Below are positions 26,440 through 35,453 of a stretch of 64,000 nt of DNA, piece after piece. The notes under the pieces were generated by a model, which was given only the letters and a program-made list of their open reading frames with translations, was not told the origin of the DNA and searched no databases. The stretch covers positions 496,001 through 560,000 of the forward strand of contig NZ_FNZR01000001.1 of assembly GCF_900109365.1 (NCBI RefSeq). The letters are read 5' to 3'. The translations under genes were made by a program, and so were the position numbers. Source of the stretch: Parapedobacter koreensis. Lineage in GTDB: Bacteria; Bacteroidota; Bacteroidia; Sphingobacteriales; Sphingobacteriaceae. Position 1 is the stretch's first letter. Every line of letters begins with the position of its first letter.

Positions 26440-27997
26440 CTTCATTCTGGCTGATTCCCGAATTGCTGATATCTGCTGGCGGGATCGGCCACACGTGGTG
26501 GATAGCCGGATTAAAATTCCGGGCAGGCCATACTTCTGTAACGGTATAGGGTGAATTGGGGTTATCCTTGCTGGTATGTTGCCTACCCGTGGCTGGCTTG
26601 CTATACGCTTCCTCTGCATCACCCCATCGCACCAAATCGACATGGCGATCGGTATATTCTGCGGCAAATTCAGACCGTCTTTCCCGTTTGAGGTCGGCCA
26701 ACGTAGCTCCGCTGATGGATGGAAGGCCGGCACGACTCCGGATTTGGTTGATCAACCCATCGGCATTTTGGTTCTGCATGATTAGCGCTTCGGCCTTCAT
26801 CAGCAAGATATCTGCATACCTCACCAACGGCACACTCAGGTTGGACGTAGGATAGTCTCCATTTGGGTTAAGGTGGACTTCCTGCGGGAACCGGAAAGGT
26901 TGCATGTATTTGTTGAACTGAAAACCGGTCCACGAATTGGACGAATAGTACTGCCTTTCATTGCCGAATAACGTAAACGTATCGCCAAATTCCAAGATGG
27001 TCGCCTTCTTACGGGCATCTCCTGCTTCAAAGTGGTTATATAATTCCAGCGTAGGGTGGAAATATCCCCAGCCGTTGTACAGGCCATATCCGGTATTTTC
27101 AAATAAGACGGCAGGCAGGATACAACCGCGTACGTTGGTTGATACCACGGAGAAAATATACTCAGAAGAGAAGTTGTTTTCCACGTAGAATACACTCGCG
27201 AAATCCTCTTGTGGGTTACCAGTATTGATGAGGGCACGCCCCGATCCGGAGTTGGTGACCATATCGGCGTACCGCACCACTTCTGCCCACTTATTGGCAT
27301 CGTAACGTGCCCAATGCATATACATCTTTGTCAAGTAGGCATAAGCAGCATCTTTGTGCGCACGTCCCAGATCATTCGCTCCATAAGCGGTGACCAATGG
27401 CAACAATTCAGCTGCGGCGAGTAGGTCCTGCTCCATCTGTTGATAATTTTCACTCACATGAGCCGGGCGGGTAAACCGGGCTTCATTCATGTTCGCTTCG
27501 GTGACAATTGGCAAACCTGCCCGGTGATCACCGTAATACTGTGTTAGGTAGAAATAAGCATAGGCGCGCATGAAATGGGCTTGGCCCAATACCCGACGTT
27601 TCACTTCTTCATCTATCGTCATTTCCGGCACGTTCAGCAGGATGCTGTTGGCGCGCTGGATAATCTGGTAAAACTTTTTATACATCCCATTAATGCGGCT
27701 TTCCCCGCCCGTGGCGACAAAGTCCCGCACCGCAGCCGAACCGGCATCTGTCCGTCCGGTCACCATATCATCAGATGCATTGACCAACCAAAACACACCG
27801 CGACCAAACATGTCGTCATCGCCCCAATGTTCATACAAACCATTGGAAGCAAAAATTGCATCGGATTCGGTTCGCCAGTAGTTGCCGGATGTCACACTTC
27901 CCTTGGGTGTCAAGTCTGTGAAACTTTCAGAACAAGATTGCGCGGCAAACATCACAAGTAGTGCACCTATCACCCTATTGATGGATATTTTTTTCAT
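26432..27997 (-). CDS. SusD/RagB-family nutrient-binding lipoprotein
   Basis: 521 residues with a lipobox (QSC, Cys22). RagB-type blocks are FTDLTPKGSVTSGNYWRTESD, GQAHFMRAYAYFYLTQYYGD, DLGRAHKDAAYAYLTKMYMHW, VPLVRYADILLMKAEALI and the family C-terminus SGISQNEGW. Partner of the SusC whose stop lies 21 nt upstream. The stop codon falls inside the right direct repeat of the MITE-like element, so the 3' end may have been rebuilt by that insertion. No enzyme genes lie in this operon, so the substrate cannot be guessed. Confidence 0.95.
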   Translation of the reverse strand: MKKISINRVIGALLVMFAAQSCSESFTDLTPKGSVTSGNYWRTESDAIFASNGLYEHWGDDDMFGRGVFWLVNASDDMVTGRTDAGSAAVRDFVATGGESRINGMYKKFYQIIQRANSILLNVPEMTIDEEVKRRVLGQAHFMRAYAYFYLTQYYGDHRAGLPIVTEANMNEARFTRPAHVSENYQQMEQDLLAAAELLPLVTAYGANDLGRAHKDAAYAYLTKMYMHWARYDANKWAEVVRYADMVTNSGSGRALINTGNPQEDFASVFYVENNFSSEYIFSVVSTNVRGCILPAVLFENTGYGLYNGWGYFHPTLELYNHFEAGDARKKATILEFGDTFTLFGNERQYYSSNSWTGFQFNKYMQPFRFPQEVHLNPNGDYPTSNLSVPLVRYADILLMKAEALIMQNQNADGLINQIRSRAGLPSISGATLADLKRERRSEFAAEYTDRHVDLVRWGDAEEAYSKPATGRQHTSKDNPNSPYTVTEVWPARNFNPAIHHVWPIPPADISNSGISQNEGW

Positions 27998-28018
27998 GAT
28001 CTCTTCAATTTTTCTTTT

Positions 28019-31000
28019 TTAGAAATTAACACTCAATCCTACCGTGTACGTTTTTGGTAAGGGGTAGTTGCCCACGTCCAGTCCTACCGAACCCACTTCC
28101 GGATCGATACCTGAATACGAAGTAATCGTCCATGGGTTTTCGGCGGAAATGTAAATCCGTGACCGCAGCTGGGAACCGATTTTTGCCAGCAGGCTGTTTG
28201 GCAATGTATAACCTAATGCAATATTCTTTATCCTGAAATAGTCACCGCTTTCCAAATACCAATCTGACGCTGTGCCAAAATTGCCATTGGGATCTTGTCG
28301 GGAAAGCACGGGGATATTTGCATCGGTATTATCGGGACGCCAAGCATCCAACACGCGGCTGTCCAAGTTATATCCCTGCAACCCGGCATTGTAGGCGGTG
28401 TATTTGTAGCCATTGAAAAGCTTGACGCCGGCTATACCATACGTGAGCATGCTGAAGTCGAAATTTTTATATTCGAGCTGTAGCGAAAAGCCATAGGTAA
28501 AGTCCGGAATGGCACTGCCCATGAACACCCGGTCTTCGTCATTGATTTGCCCATCGCCATTGCTATCTACAAATTTCAGGTCGCCGGGCCGGGCATTGGG
28601 TTGTATCAATTGGCCACCCTGCTGGTAGTTTTGTATTTCTTCTTCCGAATTGAAGATACCTGCTGATGGAATCAAATAGTAAGAATACAAAGGTTGCCCT
28701 GGTTCAGAGCGATAGGGAAGCAACACGCTACGCACATTGTCGCCGTGTTGGATAAAGTCATTGGAATAGCCGTCCAGATTCAGCAGTTCGTTGCGGTTGA
28801 ATTGCAAATTACCGGTTGCCGCCAATTTCCAATTACCAAATTGGCCGTGATAGCCTGCCGTAAATTCAACTCCTTTATTCGATACGTCGCCGACATTCAT
28901 CGTCGGTCCGCTATTCACTCCGACATGCGGATCGGCATCATTGGTCTGTATCAGGCCCAAGGTTTTTTTGGTGTAATAGTCTGCCGTGATATCCAATTGA
29001 TTAAACAACGTGATATCCAAGCCGATATTGAGGGTCTCCGATGTTTCCCATAACAGGTTGGGGTTAGATTGCTGGGTCAGTGCAAAATGCCGCACCAATT
29101 GCCCGGGATTTCCAAGCGGTGTGGAAGTCCCGGTAGATAATGGCACATTGTAGGCGTAATAACCAACCGACTGGATGTTGCCAATCTGTCCCCAAGAAGC
29201 CCGCGCTTTCAGCAGGTTGACCGCAGAAAGATCAAAAAAGGGCTCAGACGATATTTTCCACGCACCAGATACCGCTGGGAAAACATCCGATTGGTTTTCC
29301 TTAGCCAATCGCGACGTGCGATCCTGCCGGACACTGGCACTCAAGAAATAGCGATCGTCAAAATCATAGCTGATCCGACCAATGGCCGATGTCAGTGCAT
29401 CTTCAAACACGCCGCTTGTTGGCAAGTTGGGCGTTGAGCCCGCGTTGCCAATGTATTGGTACCAATCGTCTTCTCGTTCGAAACCCCGGGCTTCTACGCT
29501 AAACGATTCATAGGCGGTTTTCTGTGCCGAATACACGGCCAGTACGTCCAACCCATGGCGGCCAAATCGTTTATTATAGTTCAATTGCTGATCCCATATC
29601 CACCTATCGGTTCGCGACTCGGTTTGATTCAAGTAATTTACATTGCTTGGGCGGCCGATTTCAGGCGCAATGGGATCAAACCGTTTGTACGAATAGCGGT
29701 TCAAATCAATGGCAAAGTTCGATTTGAACGTCAATCCATCGATGATTTCCAGTTTTCCAAACACATTGCCATTTAAATTCAATGTTGGATTGGTAATCGT
29801 TGGCCTCCTTAACAAGGCAACTGGGTTGTAGGTATCGCCATAGGCCGCTGAAAATTGAGCCAAATCAAAGGGCACCGTACCGTGGAATTGTCCATTTTCA
29901 TCATATACCGGCGCAGCGGGATTCATGTAGATGGCATTGATGATGGCGCCGCTATAACTACTGGATGTATTGATACCCCGTGATTGCGTCTGGTTGACGT
30001 AAAAATTCTGGCCCACCGTAATACGGTCGGATAAGTCAAATTCAGACTTCAGCCGGTAAGCAAAGCGCTTGTAGTTGGTGTTTACGAGCAAACCATCTTT
30101 ATCGTGATAACCGAAAGATGAGCTGTATCGCGCATTTTCAGTACCCCCAGACACTTGCAGGTTAAGATTGGTGATGGATCCTGTCTGGAAGATCTCGTCC
30201 ATCCAGTTAGTGCGTGTTATTTGTCCCCAAGGATTTAGCTCCGCATTATGGCCATCAGCAGGCACTACGCCGGCATGGGCGGATGCATCGACATAAGCCT
30301 TTGCGTATTGCGCTGCATTGAGCGCCGACGGCAGGTTGCTGGCCTGATGCCACCCTTGATAGAGGTCTGCTGCAAACCTCGGTTTGCCGATTTGTCCACT
30401 CTTGGTGGTAATCACGATGACGCCGGAGGCCGCTTGCGCACCATATATTGCCGCCGAAGCAGCATCTTTCAAGACATCTACACGCTCGATATCATTGGGA
30501 TTAATAGGACCGCCATAATACGGCACGCCATCCACCACATAGAGTGGCTGTTCGCTGCCTAATGTACCCATACCGCGTATCAAAACGCGCGGCGAAGAAG
30601 ATGGGTCACCGCCCGCCGAAACAACCGTCACACCAGCCATGTTTCCTTGTAAGATATCGGACACATTGGTCAGTGGCCGCGCCACGTTTGTAGCGACATT
30701 AGGCAGTGATGCAACAGCAGTGGTCAAGTCTTCCCGTTGTTGCTCGCCATAGCCGATCACCACCACTTCATCCAGAGCCGATGTCCGTTCGGCCATCCGT
30801 ACCAAAATCGAGTTGTTGTCGCCCGGCCTTACCAAGAAATCAGCCATCTCATGCGTTTCATAACCAATCAAGTTGAAACGGATGGTGTAGTTGGCACCGG
30901 TTTGCAGCCCTTGCAATACGAACATACCATCATTATTCGTGGCCGTGGCCGCAGCCTGGGCACCTTCGGTTCCAAAAGCTATCACAGTGACCCCACTTAG

Positions 31001-31132
31001 CGGCATGCCGCTGTTGTCCATGACTGTTCCACGAACCTGCCCTCCTTGCTGGGCCTTTACCTGCATGGAAGCGAATAGCACCAGCATCATCGCCCACCAC
31101 CGGAAATTTGAAATTAGTCTGTTTTGTTCCAT
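28019..31132 (-). CDS. SusC-family TonB-dependent transporter (no STN domain)
   Basis: 1037 residues. The signal peptide (to ~27) runs straight into the carboxypeptidase-regulatory-like domain (~30-115; GTVMDNSGMPLSGVTV), then the plug with LDEVVVIGYGEQQREDLTTAV, LIRGMGTLG, PLYVVDGVPYYGG and VDVLKDAASAAIYGAQAA, and a long barrel with a DSNGDGQINDEDRVF loop. There is no N-terminal STN domain, although a FecR gene lies directly upstream. It forms the importer with the RagB-type SusD downstream. The VVIGYG motif marks it as a different SusC subfamily from the TALGI-type transporters at 19803 and 43405. Confidence 0.95.
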   Translation of the reverse strand: MEQNRLISNFRWWAMMLVLFASMQVKAQQGGQVRGTVMDNSGMPLSGVTVIAFGTEGAQAAATATNNDGMFVLQGLQTGANYTIRFNLIGYETHEMADFLVRPGDNNSILVRMAERTSALDEVVVIGYGEQQREDLTTAVASLPNVATNVARPLTNVSDILQGNMAGVTVVSAGGDPSSSPRVLIRGMGTLGSEQPLYVVDGVPYYGGPINPNDIERVDVLKDAASAAIYGAQAASGVIVITTKSGQIGKPRFAADLYQGWHQASNLPSALNAAQYAKAYVDASAHAGVVPADGHNAELNPWGQITRTNWMDEIFQTGSITNLNLQVSGGTENARYSSSFGYHDKDGLLVNTNYKRFAYRLKSEFDLSDRITVGQNFYVNQTQSRGINTSSSYSGAIINAIYMNPAAPVYDENGQFHGTVPFDLAQFSAAYGDTYNPVALLRRPTITNPTLNLNGNVFGKLEIIDGLTFKSNFAIDLNRYSYKRFDPIAPEIGRPSNVNYLNQTESRTDRWIWDQQLNYNKRFGRHGLDVLAVYSAQKTAYESFSVEARGFEREDDWYQYIGNAGSTPNLPTSGVFEDALTSAIGRISYDFDDRYFLSASVRQDRTSRLAKENQSDVFPAVSGAWKISSEPFFDLSAVNLLKARASWGQIGNIQSVGYYAYNVPLSTGTSTPLGNPGQLVRHFALTQQSNPNLLWETSETLNIGLDITLFNQLDITADYYTKKTLGLIQTNDADPHVGVNSGPTMNVGDVSNKGVEFTAGYHGQFGNWKLAATGNLQFNRNELLNLDGYSNDFIQHGDNVRSVLLPYRSEPGQPLYSYYLIPSAGIFNSEEEIQNYQQGGQLIQPNARPGDLKFVDSNGDGQINDEDRVFMGSAIPDFTYGFSLQLEYKNFDFSMLTYGIAGVKLFNGYKYTAYNAGLQGYNLDSRVLDAWRPDNTDANIPVLSRQDPNGNFGTASDWYLESGDYFRIKNIALGYTLPNSLLAKIGSQLRSRIYISAENPWTITSYSGIDPEVGSVGLDVGNYPLPKTYTVGLSVNF

Positions 31133-31167
31133 ATTCTTTAAGTTAAATTGCGTAATTGCATACGTGT

Positions 31168-32235
31168 TTATTGGGTTTCTTCTTCTTTTTTCCGGATAAC
31201 AACCTGATCGGTTTGGTATTCATGGGTCAAATCGTTCATTTGACAGATGACGGAAAGAATCACATCCAGCGAGTCCGTTGCTTCAAAGCTGCCCGTGAAA
31301 GACAGTCCGTCCAAGTTGGCGCCGACAACCGCAATACGTGTCTTCAACTGGGAAGCAATGCGGTCAAACACGGTTGCTAATGGTGTCTGTTCGAACTGCA
31401 GGAATACCGTTGTATCACGCAGGGCTGTAGGCTTCGGCTGTTTGACGGGTGCACGCAACGTCCGTGGTACTTTTGGTTTACGTTTTACCGCTATCGCACC
31501 GTCTACACCACTGATTTGGACTTCATCTCCTGGCAAGAGAAACGTGTCTTCCATGGCAAATAAACTTGCAGCCGTAGACCGTACCACCACTTTACCGGTA
31601 ATGAGCCGTACCAGCGTTTTCCGCTCTTGCCGGGCGTTCACGATGAATGCTGTGCCCAATGCCGTTGTGGTATAGCCGTTGGCTGATACAATAAAGGGCC
31701 GTGTCGTATCGCGTACTACTGTAAATTTGGCCTCGCCTTCCAATATCAACTCCCTGTTCGTGACGCCGTATTCAGTGGTGTAAGACACCGTACTTCGGGG
31801 CGATAATGTAATAATGGAACCATCCGGCATTCGAAAATGCAACGTGTCTTCACCCGCATTGGATAATTTGTGAGGAATAACTGCCGCGTAAGTAGTTGCG
31901 TGTTCTTTCGTCCGGCCTGTGATATCCAGCACATACCATGAGATACTGCTCAACAGGATAACCGCTGCCGCTGCCGTCCATTTGGTTTTCCACCAACGCA
32001 TAGGCACCGGCTGTTCGGGGTGTTCGAGCCTTTCATGAATACGATGCAACAATTCAGCTGTCCTTTCCTTACTTAGCGCCATACGTTCATCCGCTTTATC
32101 GCCGACAAATTCCTTCGCCAAATCCGATTTCAGTTCGCTTTGCCGGGTTGTCAAATCCGACAACAACTGCTGTTGCTCTTCTTTCGTGGTCTTTCCCTGC
32201 CAAAACGCGGCGATTGCTTTGCGAATGTTGTCCAT
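31168..32235 (-). CDS. FecR-family anti-sigma factor
   Basis: 355 residues from the ATG at 32235 (a GTG two codons earlier is possible). Cytoplasmic N-terminal part ~1-90, transmembrane segment ~98-116 (AAAAVILLSSISWYVL). The periplasmic FecR domain contains FRMPDGSIITLSPRSTVSY, LILEGEAKFTVVRD and ALGTAFIVNA. A longer basic Pro/Lys linker (~255-275) leads to a C-terminal DUF4974/STN-like domain (PLATVFDRIASQLKTRI, FEATDSLDVILSVICQM). It sits between the ECF gene and an STN-less SusC, so the usual STN contact is not available from its neighbour. Confidence 0.92.
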   Translation of the reverse strand: MDNIRKAIAAFWQGKTTKEEQQQLLSDLTTRQSELKSDLAKEFVGDKADERMALSKERTAELLHRIHERLEHPEQPVPMRWWKTKWTAAAAVILLSSISWYVLDITGRTKEHATTYAAVIPHKLSNAGEDTLHFRMPDGSIITLSPRSTVSYTTEYGVTNRELILEGEAKFTVVRDTTRPFIVSANGYTTTALGTAFIVNARQERKTLVRLITGKVVVRSTAASLFAMEDTFLLPGDEVQISGVDGAIAVKRKPKVPRTLRAPVKQPKPTALRDTTVFLQFEQTPLATVFDRIASQLKTRIAVVGANLDGLSFTGSFEATDSLDVILSVICQMNDLTHEYQTDQVVIRKKEEETQ

Positions 32236-32255
32236 ATTCACTCATAAATACCACA

Positions 32256-32279
32256 CAGGCATCCAAAAGGGGATGCCTG
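32256..32279 (-). other. Hairpin in the ECF-FecR intergenic gap
   Basis: A 9-bp perfect stem (CAGGCATCC with GGATGCCTG) around a 6-nt loop, located 20 nt upstream of the fecR ATG and downstream of the ECF stop. No U run follows on the minus strand, so attenuation or mRNA stabilisation is more likely than full termination. Confidence 0.6.
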
Positions 32280-32313
32280 CGGTTGTTAAAAAATCATGAA
32301 TTAATTATTAATA

Positions 32314-32919
32314 TCACATACACAGCCAAATCAACAGCAGACTCGCTTCACCAGCATAGGGATAGTGCATGGATATATATTCCTTAATGGCTTTATTGGA
32401 TTGTTTGAGGTAATCTTTGACTGACTTAGGTGATATGCCCAATTGCTCCGCGACAGCTTCCTTTGACTTGCCTTCATACCTGCACAGTTTGAATACTTCC
32501 CGCTTCCGTTTCGGCAGGCCATCTACCGCTTCTTCCAGCAGATCCATCTGCAAGCGATAAGTTTCTTCCATCGCGGTATCATCCTGTTCGGCAATTTCGA
32601 AGGGATATGCCGCCACAAATTCAATGGACTCCTTCAATCGGCGTTTCAGAAAGGTCAATGACTTATTGAAGCTCACCACAAATAACCACCCACCTACCGA
32701 CTGGCCTGTACGCATGTTGAATCGGTTTTGCCATAACGAAACAAAAACATCCTGAAGAATCTCTTCCGCATATTCGGGAATCTTGACCATCTTCAGGATG
32801 TTGGTGTAGACGCGCCTATGGTACCGTTCATACAGTTGATTGAAAGCGTTTATATTGCCATTGGCCATTTCAGCCACTTCTTCCAACTCTGTGAACGTAT
32901 TCTTCGTGATCGCCGTCAT
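32314..32919 (-). CDS. ECF RNA polymerase sigma factor, paired with FecR
   Basis: 201 residues. Region 2 includes EEILQDVFVSLWQNRFN, and region 4 is SKEAVAEQLGISPKSVKDYL with SNKAIKEYI. The C-terminus is hydrophobic (YAGEASLLLIWLCM), as in the other two ECF factors here. It starts an ECF-FecR-SusC-SusD operon. A -7-like TAATTTTG (minus strand, 32948-32955) lies 28 nt before the ATG, but there is no Pho-box-like repeat, so this factor is probably outside the phosphate-linked set. Confidence 0.94.
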   Translation of the reverse strand: MTAITKNTFTELEEVAEMANGNINAFNQLYERYHRRVYTNILKMVKIPEYAEEILQDVFVSLWQNRFNMRTGQSVGGWLFVVSFNKSLTFLKRRLKESIEFVAAYPFEIAEQDDTAMEETYRLQMDLLEEAVDGLPKRKREVFKLCRYEGKSKEAVAEQLGISPKSVKDYLKQSNKAIKEYISMHYPYAGEASLLLIWLCM

Positions 32920-32958
32920 AAATGCCTAAGCGTACCTATTTCGGCATCAAAATTATTC

Positions 32959-32983
32959 AAAAAAACGGCCTACTGTTCAGCCG
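32959..32983 (-). terminator. Possible weak terminator after the phospholipase C gene
   Basis: On the minus strand CGGC and GCCG pair across a 10-nt loop and are followed by seven T. The stem is only 4 bp, so confidence is low. It lies 23 nt after the phospholipase C stop and before the promoter of the ECF gene, where the long upstream operon should end. Confidence 0.35.
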
Positions 32984-33006
32984 CGCGTATTATCAAATTG
33001 TTATAT

Positions 33007-35442
33007 CTATACCACACTGCCCATTAGTGGATCGGTAATACTGGGTTTCCCGGTTTCTACATGGCCAGCAAAACGTTGCATGTAATTGGGGTAGCCCGCC
33101 ACCTGTACCGATACATCGTACCAGCTGCCGGAAGCCGTGAGATCCAGCCACAGGGGTTCGCCCGTACCGGCCAGGAAGCTTTTCTCCGGTCCCTTGTATG
33201 ATCGGTCTTTTACCGTTACCTGCAACTGTTCTCCCGTGATACACGTGATGCCTAACCGGCCACCTTTGGTATCCGGCGCAACCAATACTTGCAGTCGGGG
33301 ATCATGCTTATCTCCCTTAAATTCACTAAAAAACCCATTGGGGCCATGTACTTGCACGTGATAGGTGCCTGCTGCAAAATTATGTAGTGGCCAAGCATAG
33401 GTGAGTGGCTCTGCCTCTCGTACAGCGAAATCCCACGTCCTTCCGGGTGTTGCATCTTGTGAATAGGGAACGAGGGTATGTACCCGGAAAGGCACACCGA
33501 TGACCTTCGTTTTGGGCAGGTCGTCCTCCGCTATAAATTGCAGCATTAAGCTTTCCTTCGCCTTGTCCAAACCAGCGGTAACCGCAAGGTGATAAGGTAT
33601 GGCACAAGCGGGTTTAGTGCCTGTTTCCTGCTGGGGCCATAGGGGCGCCGCAGGATCAAACAGCCGGTAGTTGCCGGGTAGTCCTTTTGTCTTGGCAGAG
33701 TATATACGCTCCACATAGGCGTTGCGTCCGACGGCCTCCAATTCCGGTTGTATGGTAGATTCCACTGGTCGGAACACAGACGTCAAGTCACCGCACACTA
33801 ACCTTCGCCAGCCACTGATATTGGGCTCTTGTATCTTCTTACCCGTTTTTTTCTCCAGAAAATGTTCCAGGAACTGCAATGTAGAGGTGTGATCAAACAC
33901 TTCCGAATTGACCCAGCCACCTTTGCTCCATGGCGAGGCGACCACCAAGGGTACCCGGAATCCCAGTCCGATGGGGCTATCCAACGTCGCCTCCGGATTG
34001 CCTGTGCGCATCTTTTCCTGTGCGGCAGTCACGTATTCGTCCGATGTGTCCACCCCACTGGCCACGGCTCCTTGCTCCATCCTGCCGGTAAGCGGTGGCA
34101 CAAAAGGTGGGATATGGTCAAAATAACCATCGTTTTCGTCATATGTCAAGATGAAAATAGTCTTTTTCCATACTTCTGGATTTTGGGTCAGGATGTCCAG
34201 CGCCTCTGAGACATACCACGCGCCATACCAAGGCGCGCCGGGATGATCGGAGAAATTACATGGAGCAACCAACCAAGAGACTGTCGGCAATGTCCCTTCC
34301 GACACATCCTTCCTGAATTGATGGAAGATGTCGCCTTTTGGCACCTGCACGGTCTTTTCCCCTTCGTCATCCGTATACTGGATGGTTTCCAAGCTGCCAT
34401 AATCCGGATCGGCGGTATTGGTCACGAAAGCCCGCCGATGGATTTCACGTTCCAATGCGGGCAGCGCATCGAAATTAGCGGCAGTGTACTGCTCCAAATC
34501 CGCCTGTAGGCGGGCCAATTGTTTTTGTTTTTCAGCTAAGGCTTCTGTATCTGCCGTATTCGCTGCTATTTCATTCTTGAGTTGTTCGGCACGTTTTTCC
34601 ATATATTTCCGGTGGGCTGGATGGAAACGCACATGGTATTGCTTGTGGAATTCCAGGTTGTTATCCGTAAAGTTGGCCAACCAATCTTCTTCCTCTCCCT
34701 CAAACCCCACGGGTAGGCTCAGTTCATTTTGATATACCTTCCAGGGAATACCGGCTTCCTGCAACCGCTCGGGATAAGTCTTCCAACTAACGTCTTTGTA
34801 GTTGATTTGTCCATTATCGACGTGGGCTATTGAGTCGCCATTGCGGGGTTCTTCGCGGATAGTGCCTGCCCAGAAATACGATCGGTTGGCACTGGTACCG
34901 GTGAGTGATGAGCAGAAGTGCTGGTCGCATACCGTGAATGCATCTGCGAACGCATAATAGAATGGAATATCTTCCCGATCATAGTACCCCATGGTCAACG
35001 GCATATGCCGGTATTCCGGATTCCCGGCCTTCTTGGCTTCCAGCCAAGTGTCCAGCTTGCCCCCGTTGCGGGCATGCACCATATCCCGCCAGCCGTGGGG
35101 CAAGGATCCCATCCAAGTGGCTTTGGTGTTTTTGATATCCAAGCGGAAAGGGGTATAACGCTCCCCCTGCGCATTGGTTTGTACCCATACCGGTAGGCCA
35201 TCGGGCAGGGTGATGGCCCGGGGGTCATTGAAACCACGGACACCTCGCAATGTACCATAGCAGTGGTCGAATGACCGGTTTTCCTGCATCAGGAAAACGA
35301 CGTGCTCGGCATCCAAATACGTACTCCCCGCCGCAGCATTGATGGCCAACGCCCGTTGGATGGATGGTGGTAATACATTTACCGCCGCCGCAGCTCCAGC
35401 AAGCAATGAGGCTTTTTTTAAAAATGATCTTCTTGATTCCAT
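33007..35442 (-). CDS. Tat-exported phospholipase C, phosphocholine-specific type (PlcN/PlcH family)
   Basis: 811 residues. The N-terminus MESRRSFLKKASLLAGAAAA is a Tat signal. The phosphoesterase domain has VVFLMQENRSFDHCYGTLRG (metal and nucleophile region), SLTGTSANRSYFW, YDENDGYFDHIPP and GLGFRVPLVVASPWSKGGW. Two C-terminal domains of the DUF756 type follow (~620-810). An alpha-helical, charged insert (~285-345) is predicted to be coiled coil. Characterised members cleave phosphatidylcholine and sphingomyelin to phosphocholine; related acid phosphatases exist. It is the last gene of the long operon, 11 nt after the FAD oxidase, so it may supply headgroup phosphates or phosphonates to it. 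A phosphonolipid substrate is my inference. Confidence 0.88.
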   Translation of the reverse strand: MESRRSFLKKASLLAGAAAAVNVLPPSIQRALAINAAAGSTYLDAEHVVFLMQENRSFDHCYGTLRGVRGFNDPRAITLPDGLPVWVQTNAQGERYTPFRLDIKNTKATWMGSLPHGWRDMVHARNGGKLDTWLEAKKAGNPEYRHMPLTMGYYDREDIPFYYAFADAFTVCDQHFCSSLTGTSANRSYFWAGTIREEPRNGDSIAHVDNGQINYKDVSWKTYPERLQEAGIPWKVYQNELSLPVGFEGEEEDWLANFTDNNLEFHKQYHVRFHPAHRKYMEKRAEQLKNEIAANTADTEALAEKQKQLARLQADLEQYTAANFDALPALEREIHRRAFVTNTADPDYGSLETIQYTDDEGEKTVQVPKGDIFHQFRKDVSEGTLPTVSWLVAPCNFSDHPGAPWYGAWYVSEALDILTQNPEVWKKTIFILTYDENDGYFDHIPPFVPPLTGRMEQGAVASGVDTSDEYVTAAQEKMRTGNPEATLDSPIGLGFRVPLVVASPWSKGGWVNSEVFDHTSTLQFLEHFLEKKTGKKIQEPNISGWRRLVCGDLTSVFRPVESTIQPELEAVGRNAYVERIYSAKTKGLPGNYRLFDPAAPLWPQQETGTKPACAIPYHLAVTAGLDKAKESLMLQFIAEDDLPKTKVIGVPFRVHTLVPYSQDATPGRTWDFAVREAEPLTYAWPLHNFAAGTYHVQVHGPNGFFSEFKGDKHDPRLQVLVAPDTKGGRLGITCITGEQLQVTVKDRSYKGPEKSFLAGTGEPLWLDLTASGSWYDVSVQVAGYPNYMQRFAGHVETGKPSITDPLMGSVV

Positions 35443-35453
35443 AGTTGTATATT

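Noticed and set aside
32948..32955. Promoter of ECF sigma 3 as a sixth Pho-box-like member
   Set aside because: The -7-like TAATTTTG is present but there are no heptamer repeats at the required 8-nt distance.
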